A DNA stretch of 64,000 bases, from positions 62,001 through 126,000 of the forward strand of contig CAYSTJ010000002.1 in the NCBI GenBank assembly GCA_964434105.1, given 5' to 3'. Both the position numbers and the translations under genes were made by a program. Below the pieces are notes generated by a model, which saw only the letters and a list, made by a program, of their open reading frames with translations, searched no databases and had not been told where the DNA came from. Each line of letters begins with the position of its first letter. The stretch's first letter is position 1. Shown in pieces: positions 1 to 8,594 of this stretch. The DNA is from CAYNST01 sp964434105 (GTDB taxonomy: Bacteria; Pseudomonadota; Gammaproteobacteria; Pseudomonadales; Cellvibrionaceae).

Positions 1-1
1 G

Positions 2-526
2 TTACGCACGGAAACCGGCGTTCATCGCCTCGTGCGCAAATCGCCCTTCGATTCGGGAAACCGTCGTCATACATCGTTTTCCTCGGTGTTTGTGTCACCG
101 GAAATAGATGACAACATCGATATTGACATTAATCCCGCCGATTTGCGCACCGACACCTATCGGGCCAGTGGTGCAGGGGGGCAGCATGTTAACAAGACCG
201 ACTCCGCGGTGCGCATTACGCATGAGCCGACCGGCATAGTTGTACAGTGCCAGAGCGAAAGATCGCAGCACTCCAACCGTGACAAAGCCATGAAAATGCT
301 GCGGGGCAAGCTTTTTGAGCGGGAGATGCAGATACGGTCTGCCGAAAAGCAGGCGCTGGAAGACAATAAGGCTGATATCGGCTGGGGCAGCCAGATCCGT
401 TCCTATGTACTCGACGATGCGCGTATCAAGGATTTACGGACCGGTGTCCAGACCAGCAACTGCCAGGCCGTTCTGGACGGTGATCTTGATCAATTTATTG
501 AAGCCAGCCTTAAAGCCGGGCTATAA
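2..526 (+). CDS. prfB: Peptide chain release factor 2, C-terminal part (cut by window edge)
   Basis: RF2 recognises UGA and UAA stop codons in the ribosomal A site and triggers hydrolysis of peptidyl-tRNA. The reading frame is open from the first complete codon at base 2, so the N-terminal half, including the stop-recognition domain and any programmed frameshift site, lies outside the window. The visible part begins with ETGVHRLVRKSPFD and carries the catalytic GGQ loop in SGAGGQHVNKTDSAVR near bases 165-212. This is followed by the conserved helical C-terminus (QIRSYVLDD). The HRLVR...FDSGNRRHTSF stretch fits RF2 better than RF1. lysS follows 39 bp downstream on the same strand, the usual prfB-lysS pairing. 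The call is firm; only the 5' end is missing. Confidence 0.97.
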   Translation, partial: LRTETGVHRLVRKSPFDSGNRRHTSFSSVFVSPEIDDNIDIDINPADLRTDTYRASGAGGQHVNKTDSAVRITHEPTGIVVQCQSERSQHSNRDKAMKMLRGKLFEREMQIRSAEKQALEDNKADIGWGSQIRSYVLDDARIKDLRTGVQTSNCQAVLDGDLDQFIEASLKAGL

Positions 527-565
527 CTTCTGACGATAATATATTCTGCCAGTGAAACAGGAAAC

Positions 566-2062
566 ATGACTGAAAAAGCGATTGATGAAAACCGGCTGAT
601 AGCTGAACGTCGGGCCAAACTGGCAGAGCTGCGAAGTCGCGGCAATCCATTTCCCAATGATTTCCGGCCGCAAAATTGCGCCGGCAAGCTGCAGGCGAAG
701 TACGGCCAGGCGTCCAGGGAACAGCTGGAGTCCGACGACATTGAAGTCAGTGTTGCCGGTCGGGTAATTCGAAATCGTGGCGCCTTTATGGTACTGCAGG
801 ACGGTTCCGGTCAGATCCAGCTTTACGTCACCAAAGACGCGCGAGGTTTTGCGAAGTCGGTGGACCTCGGCGATATTATCGGCGTAACAGGGGCGCTGCA
901 CAAATCCGGCAAAGGTGACCTGTATGTGAATATGCAGGCGTTCCGTTTGCTTACCAAAGCGTTGCGCCCACTGCCTGACAAGTATCACGGACTATCGGAT
1001 CAGGAAACGCGCTATCGCCAGCGGTATGTGGACCTGATCGCCAACCCGGAGGTCCGGGAAACGTTTGTACTGCGTTCGAAAATTGTGCAGTTTATTCGCA
1101 ACTACCTTAATGAAAGGGCTTTTCTCGAGGTCGAAACACCGATGCTGCAAAGCATTCCGGGTGGCGCCGCAGCGCGGCCGTTTATGACGCACCACAACGC
1201 GCTGGATATCGATATGTACCTGCGTATCGCACCCGAGCTCTACTTGAAGCGGCTCGTGGTGGGTGGCTTTGATCGCGTTTACGAGATCAACCGCAATTTC
1301 CGCAATGAAGGTTTGAGTACGCGCCACAATCCAGAATTCACCATGCTGGAATTTTATCAGGCCTATGCAGATTACAACGACCTGATGGACCTGACCGAAG
1401 ATATGCTGCGGCAACTGGCGGTCTCGGTGCTGGGCAAAACCCGGGTGAACCAGGGAGGTACCGAAACGACCGATGGCGATGCCGGGTCGGCAGTAATCGA
1501 TTTTAGCGATCCGTTCCGCCGGCTGACCGTGTTCGACGCCATTCTCGCCTATAACAACGACCTGAATGCGGGCGATATTGACCAACTGGCCGGCGCGCGG
1601 GCGGTTGCGGAACGCCTGCAGATTCCCGTTAAGGAAAGCTGGGGGCTGGGCAAGATTCAGCTGGAAATCTTCGAGAAGACCGTCGAACACCAACTGCAGC
1701 AGCCAACCTTCATTACCGCATATCCCACCGAGGTTTCGCCGCTTGCCCGGCGCAATGACAGCAACCCCGATGTGACGGACCGGTTCGAATTCTTTGTCGG
1801 CGGCCGCGAAATCGCCAACGGGTTTTCCGAGCTTAATGACGCGGAAGACCAGGCCGACCGGTTTCGCCAGCAGGTTGCCGAAAAAGACGCGGGCGATATG
1901 GAAGCCATGCATTACGATGCAGACTACATCCGCGCGCTGGAGTATGGTTTGCCGCCGACAGCGGGTGAGGGCATCGGAATTGACCGCCTGGTCATGTTGT
2001 TGACCGGTGCGCCCAGCATTCGTGATGTTCTGCTGTTCCCCGCCATGCGACCGGAGTTGTAA
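566..2062 (+). CDS. lysS: Lysyl-tRNA synthetase, class II
   Basis: Charges tRNA-Lys with lysine in the cytoplasm. The 498-residue length is normal for bacterial class II LysRS. An N-terminal OB-fold that binds the anticodon spans roughly residues 60-150 (VAGRVIRNRGAFMVLQDG). The class II catalytic core follows, with motif 2 (FRNEGLSTRHNPEF, near residue 243) and motif 3 (GEGIGIDRLVML, near residue 467). The ATG at 566 is preceded by an AGGA ribosome-binding site (caggaaacATG). It lies 39 bp after prfB and is probably cotranscribed with it. The protein ends close to motif 3 in the usual way, so the gene looks intact. Confidence 0.98.
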   Translation: MTEKAIDENRLIAERRAKLAELRSRGNPFPNDFRPQNCAGKLQAKYGQASREQLESDDIEVSVAGRVIRNRGAFMVLQDGSGQIQLYVTKDARGFAKSVDLGDIIGVTGALHKSGKGDLYVNMQAFRLLTKALRPLPDKYHGLSDQETRYRQRYVDLIANPEVRETFVLRSKIVQFIRNYLNERAFLEVETPMLQSIPGGAAARPFMTHHNALDIDMYLRIAPELYLKRLVVGGFDRVYEINRNFRNEGLSTRHNPEFTMLEFYQAYADYNDLMDLTEDMLRQLAVSVLGKTRVNQGGTETTDGDAGSAVIDFSDPFRRLTVFDAILAYNNDLNAGDIDQLAGARAVAERLQIPVKESWGLGKIQLEIFEKTVEHQLQQPTFITAYPTEVSPLARRNDSNPDVTDRFEFFVGGREIANGFSELNDAEDQADRFRQQVAEKDAGDMEAMHYDADYIRALEYGLPPTAGEGIGIDRLVMLLTGAPSIRDVLLFPAMRPEL

Positions 2063-2186
2063 ATGCCGGGCGCCGGGGTCGTGACGGCGAAACCGGCCGT
2101 TGTGTCGGCACTGGCGGAATGTGATACAGGCGCGGGATTCGGGCCCGGTGCCAGCAGCCGGCTCTGTATCTCGCCGCCGATCCGTA

Positions 2187-2192
2187 TATAAT
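2187..2192 (+). promoter_or_regulatory. Possible -10 element upstream of proA
   Basis: A perfect TATAAT lies 32 bp before the proA ATG, in the 161-bp gap after lysS. No good -35 hexamer is seen 16-18 bp upstream (the sequence there reads ctgtat), so this is a tentative sigma-70 promoter that would give a very short proA leader. Confidence 0.4.
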
Positions 2193-2223
2193 CCCTGTGA
2201 AACCCGAAAAAGACTGAATCTGT

Positions 2224-3483
2224 ATGAGCACGATTAAAGAGTATATGGCCCGTCTGGGTGGTAATGCCAGGGCGGCATCAAGAGTCATGGCCACATCGTC
2301 GACCGCCGTTAAAAATAATGCGCTGTATGCCATCGCAGAGCAAATCGACACCACTCGGGCACAGTTGGCGGATGCAAATGCCACCGATCTTGCAAATGGC
2401 AGAAAAAACGGGCTGGCAGCCCCGTTGCTTGACCGCCTGGAACTGACCGACGGGCGTATAGATGCCATGATTGAAGGTCTTCATCAAGTGGCTGCGCTAC
2501 CGGATCCCTGTGGTGAGATCACCGGTCTCAGTTATCGCCCAAGCGGGATACAGGTGGGCAAGATGCGGGTGCCGCTGGGCGTGATCGGCATTATTTATGA
2601 GTCACGTCCCAATGTGACGGTCGACGCGGCAAGTCTTTGTCTGAAATCCGGGAATGCGGCTTTGTTGCGTGGCGGCAGCGAAGCCATTAACTCGAACCGG
2701 GCGATTGCAGACTGTATTCAGGCGGGCCTGCTTCAGGCCGGCCTCCCGGCAACTGTCATACAGGTAGTTGAAACCACTGACCGCGCCGCCGTTGGCGAAC
2801 TGATTTCCATGCCGGAATGGGTGGATGTTATTGTTCCTCGTGGCGGACGGGGACTGATCGAACGCATCGCCGCCGACGCGAGGGTGCCCGTGATTAAACA
2901 TCTGGATGGGGTCTGTCACGTCTACATCGACGGCAAGGCCGACCTGGACAAGGCCTGCTCGATAGCGATCAATGCCAAGACACACCGCTACGGTGTCTGC
3001 AATGCCATGGAGACACTTTTGGTTGACGGGTCCATAGCGGAGCAAATTCTGCCCCGTCTGGCTGCAGCCTACGGCGAACATGGCGTTGAATTGCGCGGCT
3101 GTGAGCGCACACGGCAACTGCTCGATCAGGTGGGCACTGCCACCGAAGATGACTGGTTTGCTGAGTATCTGGCGCCGATCCTGGCCATCCGGGTGGTATC
3201 CGGACTGGACGGGGCCATTGACCATATCAATCGGTACAGTTCCCAGCATACAGATGCCATAGTGACGGAAGATTACTCACGGGCCCGTCGCTTTATGACC
3301 GAAGTGGATTCGAGTTCGGTGGTGGTTAATGCCTCAACGCGCTTTGCCGACGGATTCGAATACGGTCTCGGTGCCGAGATTGGCATTTCTACTGACAAGA
3401 TCCACGCTCGTGGGCCGGTCGGCCTTGAGGGGCTCACCTCTCAGAAATGGGTGGTACTCGGGAACGGACATATTCGCCAGTGA
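2224..3483 (+). CDS. proA: Gamma-glutamyl phosphate reductase
   Basis: Catalyses the second step of proline synthesis: NADPH-dependent reduction of glutamyl-5-phosphate to glutamate-5-semialdehyde. The 419-residue length is standard. It is an aldehyde-dehydrogenase-superfamily fold with the catalytic cysteine at about residue 259 in HRYGVCNAMETLL. It also shows the family segments GVIGIIYESRPNVT and LRGGSEAINSN, and the C-terminal EIGISTDKIHARGPVGLEGL. No proB is adjacent. nadD begins inside the stop region of proA with a GTGA overlap, so the two genes are probably translationally coupled. Confidence 0.97.
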   Translation: MSTIKEYMARLGGNARAASRVMATSSTAVKNNALYAIAEQIDTTRAQLADANATDLANGRKNGLAAPLLDRLELTDGRIDAMIEGLHQVAALPDPCGEITGLSYRPSGIQVGKMRVPLGVIGIIYESRPNVTVDAASLCLKSGNAALLRGGSEAINSNRAIADCIQAGLLQAGLPATVIQVVETTDRAAVGELISMPEWVDVIVPRGGRGLIERIAADARVPVIKHLDGVCHVYIDGKADLDKACSIAINAKTHRYGVCNAMETLLVDGSIAEQILPRLAAAYGEHGVELRGCERTRQLLDQVGTATEDDWFAEYLAPILAIRVVSGLDGAIDHINRYSSQHTDAIVTEDYSRARRFMTEVDSSSVVVNASTRFADGFEYGLGAEIGISTDKIHARGPVGLEGLTSQKWVVLGNGHIRQ

Positions 3484-4139
3484 GGTTATTTCTGGGCGGG
3501 ACTTTCAATCCGGTCCATATTGGGCATATTCGACTGGCACTGGAGTGTCAATGGCAAACGGGTGCCAGGCAGGTCGACTTTGTGCCATGCCGGTTGCCGC
3601 CCCACAAGCCGGAGCCCGGTGTCAGTTCCCGGCACCGGGTGAACATGCTTGAACTGGCAGTTGACGAACTGAACAGGCTGCCAGGTATCGATGCCCGTTT
3701 CGCGGTTGAGCAATCTGAACTACAGCGGGACGGGCCCTCCTATACCGTGGATTCCCTTGCGCATCTGCGGCGTCTTTACCCCGACGAATCATTGAGCTGG
3801 ATTATCGGCATGGACAGTCTTGTCCAGCTTGAGCAGTGGTACAACTGGCAAAGCCTGACTGATCATGCCAATTTACTGGTCGTCAATCGGCCCGGCTCCG
3901 ATGTGCCTGCCGCCGGCCAGCTGGACTGGTGGCTGGCGCAGCGACGCTGCGCTGTTGAACAGTTGCCGGTAAAAGGCGGCGTCGCATTTTTAACAACGAC
4001 GCCGCTCGCCGTTTCATCCACCGCGATCCGTCGGCAGGTGTATTTACACCAATCGCCAGCGTATCTGGTGACTGACGTGGTGCGTAATTACATTGCGACG
4101 CACTATCTTTATCAAACTAGCGAATCAATTGATATATGA
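3480..4139 (+). CDS. nadD: Nicotinate-nucleotide adenylyltransferase
   Basis: Converts nicotinate mononucleotide and ATP to deamido-NAD, the penultimate step of NAD synthesis. The nucleotidyltransferase signature GGTFNPVHIGHIRLA sits at the N-terminus with its HxGH-type motif, and the second signature VSSTAIRR near the C-terminus. The open frame extends back to 3447 inside proA, but the GTG at 3480 overlaps the proA stop and places GGTFNPVH five residues from the start, as in known NadD proteins. That makes 219 residues. The stop overlaps the rsfS start (ATGA), as in the widespread nadD-rsfS pair. Confidence 0.95.
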   Translation: MRLFLGGTFNPVHIGHIRLALECQWQTGARQVDFVPCRLPPHKPEPGVSSRHRVNMLELAVDELNRLPGIDARFAVEQSELQRDGPSYTVDSLAHLRRLYPDESLSWIIGMDSLVQLEQWYNWQSLTDHANLLVVNRPGSDVPAAGQLDWWLAQRRCAVEQLPVKGGVAFLTTTPLAVSSTAIRRQVYLHQSPAYLVTDVVRNYIATHYLYQTSESIDI

Positions 4140-4495
4140 CTTCTGAGTTAAATACCCTTATTCACAAAGCACTGGAGGACGTCAAGGCACAGAAAATCGT
4201 TGAACTTGATGTACGCACGCTGTCTGATGTTACGGATTACCTGATTATCGCCAATGGTACCTCCAGCCGCCATGTCAAATCGCTGGCCAACAACGTAGTC
4301 GAAGACCTCAAGCCCAGCGGCTACCGCCCCCTGGGTGTGGAAGGTATGGAATTCGGCGAATGGGTCCTGGTTGATTACGGTGATACGGTTGTGCATGTCA
4401 TGCTGCCGGCCACACGGGATTTTTACGAGCTTGAAAAACTCTGGTCAAAAGTACCGGCAAACCGGATTAATGACCGGAATGAGCCGTCTTCCTGA
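4136..4495 (+). CDS. rsfS: Ribosomal silencing factor RsfS
   Basis: RsfS (Iojap/YbeB family) binds ribosomal protein L14 on the 50S subunit and blocks subunit joining when nutrients are scarce. The 119-residue protein shows the family pattern: HKALEDVKAQKIVELDVR, then DYLIIANGTSSRHVKSLA and GVEGMEFGEWVLVDYGD, followed by the VHVM.PATRDFYELEKLW ending. Its ATG overlaps the nadD stop by four bases. In many relatives rlmH follows directly; here 273 bp containing a repeat element separate them. Confidence 0.96.
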   Translation: MTSELNTLIHKALEDVKAQKIVELDVRTLSDVTDYLIIANGTSSRHVKSLANNVVEDLKPSGYRPLGVEGMEFGEWVLVDYGDTVVHVMLPATRDFYELEKLWSKVPANRINDRNEPSS

Positions 4496-4504
4496 GGTTG
4501 TTGG

Positions 4505-4721
4505 ATAATTATTCAACGCATGTCATATCCGACCAGATTGCGTCCAGGTTGTTCGGAGCGGGGGAAAATGTGAGTGTACCCCTATAAATATGCCACACTT
4601 ACTGTTCCTGCGGCCGACTGGTTTGGCGTTCATTCGTTTGCTCCCAGGTTTGCGACCATTTTTAAACGCAGCGTTTATTGGTCGGTGCAGGGGCAGATCG
4701 GGGCGTGAGCTGAATAGTTAC
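4505..4721 (+). repeat. MITE-like repeat, copy A (full-length, diverged)
   Basis: A full-length, diverged member of the dispersed repeat family. The right end reads GGGGCGTGAGCTGAATAGTTAC (two overlapping pieces, 4700-4721). The left end, ATAATTATTCAACGC, matches the reverse complement of the other terminus of copy G (GTAACCATTCAGCGC) at 11 of 15 positions. Inside, CAGATTGCGTCCAGG and GCGACCATTTTTAAACGC align with copy G. No 8-bp flanking duplication remains (gttgttgg against tcataaac), which fits an old insertion. It fills the rsfS-rlmH gap and ends 47 bp before rlmH. Confidence 0.8.
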
Positions 4722-4768
4722 TCATAAACATCGGAAGCCAATAGACATATCAGGCGCTACTTGGAATT

Positions 4769-5236
4769 ATGAAAATTCAATTGATCACCGTGGGTGGAAA
4801 GATGCCTGCCTGGGTTACGCAAGGCTTTGGCGAGTATGCCAAGCGCTTGCCACGTGAACTGGCGCCACTGCTGGTGGAAGTACCCCTGGCAGCGCGTATG
4901 AGGAATGCGAATGTAGAGCAGATAAAGGAGGCAGAGGGGCAGGCCATCATGCAGGTTGCCTCGAAAAATGCACTGAGGATAATGCTGGATGTAAAAGGCA
5001 GGCCCTGGAGCACTGAAGACCTGGCGGCGCATCTGGTGAACTGGCAAAGGGAAGGGCGCGATCTTGCATTTATTATCGGAGGGCCAGACGGATTGAGCGA
5101 AAGCTGTTTGAACTCGGCAACAGAAAAGTGGTCGCTTTCCAATCTGACTTTGCCTCATCCGCTGGTCCGAATCATTTTTATCGAGCAACTCTATCGCGCC
5201 TGGAGCATCCTTCAGAATCACCCTTATCACAAGTAA
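4769..5236 (+). CDS. rlmH: 23S rRNA pseudouridine-1915 N3-methyltransferase
   Basis: SPOUT-class methyltransferase that modifies pseudouridine 1915 in helix 69 of 23S rRNA using S-adenosylmethionine, acting on assembled 70S ribosomes. The 155-residue length matches E. coli RlmH. The AdoMet-binding knot includes FIIGGPDGLSE and SLSNLTLPHPLVRIIFIEQL, and the protein ends in NHPYHK, the characteristic RlmH tail. The start ATG has a modest GGA site upstream. Transcription may come from the rsfS side through the intervening repeat or from an unrecognised local promoter. Confidence 0.96.
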   Translation: MKIQLITVGGKMPAWVTQGFGEYAKRLPRELAPLLVEVPLAARMRNANVEQIKEAEGQAIMQVASKNALRIMLDVKGRPWSTEDLAAHLVNWQREGRDLAFIIGGPDGLSESCLNSATEKWSLSNLTLPHPLVRIIFIEQLYRAWSILQNHPYHK

Positions 5237-5529
5237 AGCGGGGCAGCACCATTTTAGCTGATCAATTAAAAGCGGGTATTTTCCGTGCCTGTAATGCGAT
5301 CCACTCCTATAAAAAGGGTGATCAGACACAAAATAGCCCAGTTTGGTTTATGCTTGAATGAGTGCCCGCCGCAGGCGCGCTTCTGATATTGCGTTTTTTA
5401 ATGCCGCCTATATCCACGCTGGATGACGGCTTGCAGAACATCTATACGAGGACCCGTTGATATTGACAGCGGCGTCTTAAACAGATTAACAAGCATCGGT
5501 AGCAGGTTTCGAATATAAAACGGTCGAGA
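5237..5529 (+). other. rlmH-mrdA intergenic region
   Basis: These 293 bp hold no convincing gene. A perfect -35-like TTGACA occurs at 5463-5468, but the best -10 candidates downstream (gattaa or ttaaca near 5484-5491) are weak. A TATAAA at 5514 is too close to the mrdA start. A promoter for the elongation operon somewhere in the second half is likely but not pinned down. Confidence 0.4.
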
Positions 5530-7434
5530 ATGCCCTTATCCAGTTCCGATAACGACTTTTCACAGTTCAAGGACTATCGTACCGAGCACGAACTGTTTAC
5601 TCGTCGGATCGCGGTGTCGCTTGCTGTTATCGTGTTGCTGTTTGGTACTCTCGCCTATCGTTTTTACGATCTGCAGATTGTGGATCATGAGCATTACGTA
5701 ACCCGCTCCGACAGCAACCGTATACAGGTGCAACCATTGCCGCCTACCAGGGGCCTGATATTTGATCGCAACGGCGTGCTGCTGGCAGATAACCGGGCAA
5801 CCTATCGACTTTCCGTCGTTCGCGAACGGACCCGTGATCTGGACAGTACCATCGGCATGGTGGCATCCCTTATTGATGTCAGCGACAGTGACAGGGATAA
5901 TTTCTACAAGGCCCTGCGACAAAGGCGTCGCCCGTATGAATCCGTGCCCCTGCGGTATCGGCTGACCGAAGCGGAGATTGCCGCGATTGCAGTCAATGAA
6001 TACCGTCTGGACGGCGTGGAGGTTGAAGCGGAATTGACCCGTCATTATCCCTACGGTCCGCTGTTCGCCCATGTGATCGGCTATGTTGGGCGGATCAATG
6101 AAACCGAGCTGTCAAATTTCGACGCGGAAACCTATCGCAATTACAGCGGAACCCACAATATCGGAAAGACGGGCCTGGAGCGTTACTACGAAGCCGATCT
6201 ATTGGGAGAAGTGGGTAATCAGCATATCGAAACCAATGCCCACGGACGTGTATTGCGCGTGTTGGGTCTGCAGGATCCCGTGCCGGGCAAGGACATACAC
6301 CTGCATCTTGATATTCACCTGCAACAGATCGCTACCGAAGCCATGGGTGAACACCGCGGCGCCATTGTGGCGATGGACGTAGCCAGCGGTGGTATTTTGG
6401 CGCTGGTCAGTACACCGAGCTTTGACCCGAACCTGTTTGTTACCGGTATCAGCTACAAGGACTACCAGGCACTGAACGAATCGCCAGATCTGCCACTGTA
6501 TAACCGGGCAATTCAAGGGCAGTATCCGCCGGGATCGCTGCTCAAGCCGATGTTGGGCGTCGGCGCTCTGGAAGCGGGTTCCGTAGATCCTTCCTATCGG
6601 ATTCGCGACCCGGGTTTCTATATTCCGTTTGGTGATACCAGGGTTTATCGTGACTGGAAAAAAGGCGGGCATGGGCCGCGGGTGGATTTGAATCAGGCAA
6701 TTGTCGAGTCGTGCGACACGTATTTTTATGACTTGTCAATCCGCATGGGTATCGACCTGATGCATCCACTCGGCGACGCTTTCGGACTGGGTAAAAGGAC
6801 TAGCGTGGATATACCTAATGAACGGGCGGGTCTGTGGCCCTCGCGTGCCTGGAAGCGTGGTGCGCGTGGACTGCCTTGGTACCCGGGTGATAGCCTCAAT
6901 GTCAGTATCGGGCAGGGCGATGTATTAACGACACCAATGCAGATGGCGGTCATGACGACGACGCTGGCACGACACGGCGAGCTGATTCAACCGCGTCTGG
7001 TGGCGCGAACGGGTGACAAGCAGGTTTTTGCCCCGGTGGTTGACCGGTGGGAAGCGAAGCCGGAGCACTGGGATTATGTCTATCGCGCCATGCGGGATGT
7101 CGTGCATGGCGCGCGCGGTACAGCCCGGGCAACGGGGCGGGGCGCGTCGTACAACATGGCGGGCAAGACCGGAACGGCGCAGGTAATCAGTATTGCGCAG
7201 GATCAGGTCTACGATAGAGAAAAAATATTGGAACGCCAGCGTGACCACGCGTTGTTCATTGCATTCGCACCGGTTGAGAACCCTCGTGTCGCCGTGGCGG
7301 TGATCGTTGAAAACGGCGAGCACGGCTCAACCGTTGCCGCGCCGATGGCCAGGCAGGTGTTCGACGCATGGTTCGAGAAAAACCCGCTACCCAATAAATC
7401 GACCGGCATAAATATAAAGGCGGGCTTACAGTGA
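5530..7434 (+). CDS. mrdA: Penicillin-binding protein 2 (elongasome transpeptidase)
   Basis: Class B penicillin-binding protein that cross-links peptidoglycan during rod elongation, acting with the glycosyltransferase RodA. It is a 634-residue inner-membrane protein with a short cytoplasmic tail and one membrane segment at about residues 28-48, then the pedestal domain and the transpeptidase domain. The active-site serine is about residue 336 in PPGSLLKP (SxxK), the second motif is SCD near 394, and the KTGT motif lies near 546 (AGKTGTAQV). PBP2 enzymes commonly have SxD in place of SxN, so SCD is not a defect. The rodA start overlaps its stop by four bases. Confidence 0.97.
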   Translation: MPLSSSDNDFSQFKDYRTEHELFTRRIAVSLAVIVLLFGTLAYRFYDLQIVDHEHYVTRSDSNRIQVQPLPPTRGLIFDRNGVLLADNRATYRLSVVRERTRDLDSTIGMVASLIDVSDSDRDNFYKALRQRRRPYESVPLRYRLTEAEIAAIAVNEYRLDGVEVEAELTRHYPYGPLFAHVIGYVGRINETELSNFDAETYRNYSGTHNIGKTGLERYYEADLLGEVGNQHIETNAHGRVLRVLGLQDPVPGKDIHLHLDIHLQQIATEAMGEHRGAIVAMDVASGGILALVSTPSFDPNLFVTGISYKDYQALNESPDLPLYNRAIQGQYPPGSLLKPMLGVGALEAGSVDPSYRIRDPGFYIPFGDTRVYRDWKKGGHGPRVDLNQAIVESCDTYFYDLSIRMGIDLMHPLGDAFGLGKRTSVDIPNERAGLWPSRAWKRGARGLPWYPGDSLNVSIGQGDVLTTPMQMAVMTTTLARHGELIQPRLVARTGDKQVFAPVVDRWEAKPEHWDYVYRAMRDVVHGARGTARATGRGASYNMAGKTGTAQVISIAQDQVYDREKILERQRDHALFIAFAPVENPRVAVAVIVENGEHGSTVAAPMARQVFDAWFEKNPLPNKSTGINIKAGLQ

Positions 7435-8582
7435 CGCAGAAAACCCGCGATTTTGTCCGTCAATTGCCGGATTCTTCACTCCACTTCAAAAAATCGCCAG
7501 GTCTATGGCGGGTCCTGCATATCGACCCGTGGTTACTGCTTGGTCTGCTGATTCTGACCGGCATCGGGTTGTTTGTCCTTTACAGTGCCAGCGGCGAAAA
7601 TTACAACATGGTAAGGCGGCAGTGGATATTTTTTCTGCTGGCGTACGTTGCCATGTTTGTCGGGGCGCAGGTCAGACTACGTTTTCTCGTACGCTCGGCC
7701 TATTGGTTTTATCTGCTGGGCGTAATATTGCTGGTATTGGTGATTGTCATCGGGGTCGGGGCGAAAGGGGCTCAACGCTGGCTTGATCTTGGTTTTATAC
7801 GATTCCAGCCATCGGAAATCATGAAGCTCGCATTGCCCATCTGCGTCGCGTCCTATTTTTCGAACAAGGTCCTTCCCCCCCGGCTTCTGCAGGTGCTGGT
7901 CTGTCTTGTTATTATTGCGGTGCCGGCAGTATTGATTCTTAAGCAACCTGATCTGGGTACGGCATTGATGGTGACGACGGCCGGCATGCTGGGATTGTTT
8001 CTGGCAGGGTTGCCCTGGGGGTACATGCTGTCCGCGGTGGTTCTGGCGATTGCGGCCGCGTTTCCCATGTGGCGCTTTGTCATGCACGATTACCAGAAGC
8101 AGCGTGTACTGACACTGTTGAATCCGGAGGCCGACGTGCTCGGCGCGGGCTGGAATACCGTGCAGGCCAAAACGGCGATCGGTTCAGGCGGCCTGAAGGG
8201 CAAGGGCTGGCTTCAGGGGACACAGTCACAATTGGATTTTCTGCCCGAAGGTCACACCGACTTCATTATTGCCGTTGTCGCAGAAGAGTTCGGGCTGCTC
8301 GGGTTTCTCATCCTGCTCGGACTGTACTTTGCTATTATTGTTCGAGGGCTGTGGATCGCCATACACGCACAGACGACGTTCAGCCGTATCCTGGCCGGCA
8401 GCATAATTATGACGTTTATGGTTTATGTATTTGTTAATGTCGGCATGGTTGCGGGTATTCTGCCCATTGTCGGTGTCCCATTGCCATTGATAAGCCTCGG
8501 CGGCACCTCCCTGATTTCGTTAATGCTCGGATTCGGGTTCATAATGGCCATTGCAACTGAACAGAAGCAACCACAATTCTAA
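7431..8582 (+). CDS. rodA: Rod-shape peptidoglycan glycosyltransferase RodA
   Basis: SEDS-family glycan polymerase that partners PBP2 in lateral wall synthesis. The 383 residues contain about ten hydrophobic membrane segments. The SEDS signature is clear: FQPSEIMKLALPI, then GSGGLKGKGWLQGTQ and LPEGHTDFIIAVVAEE, and near the end GVPLPLISLGGTSL. The GTG start at 7431 forms a GTGA overlap with the mrdA stop, so the pair is translationally coupled. mltB follows after 12 bp. Confidence 0.97.
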   Translation: MTQKTRDFVRQLPDSSLHFKKSPGLWRVLHIDPWLLLGLLILTGIGLFVLYSASGENYNMVRRQWIFFLLAYVAMFVGAQVRLRFLVRSAYWFYLLGVILLVLVIVIGVGAKGAQRWLDLGFIRFQPSEIMKLALPICVASYFSNKVLPPRLLQVLVCLVIIAVPAVLILKQPDLGTALMVTTAGMLGLFLAGLPWGYMLSAVVLAIAAAFPMWRFVMHDYQKQRVLTLLNPEADVLGAGWNTVQAKTAIGSGGLKGKGWLQGTQSQLDFLPEGHTDFIIAVVAEEFGLLGFLILLGLYFAIIVRGLWIAIHAQTTFSRILAGSIIMTFMVYVFVNVGMVAGILPIVGVPLPLISLGGTSLISLMLGFGFIMAIATEQKQPQF

Positions 8583-8594
8583 TTTGGATAATTC

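Noticed and set aside
6709..6717. SCD in place of SxN in the PBP2 active site, considered as an inactivating change
   Set aside because: PBP2 enzymes normally have SxD here (E. coli has SAD), and the other two motifs are intact.
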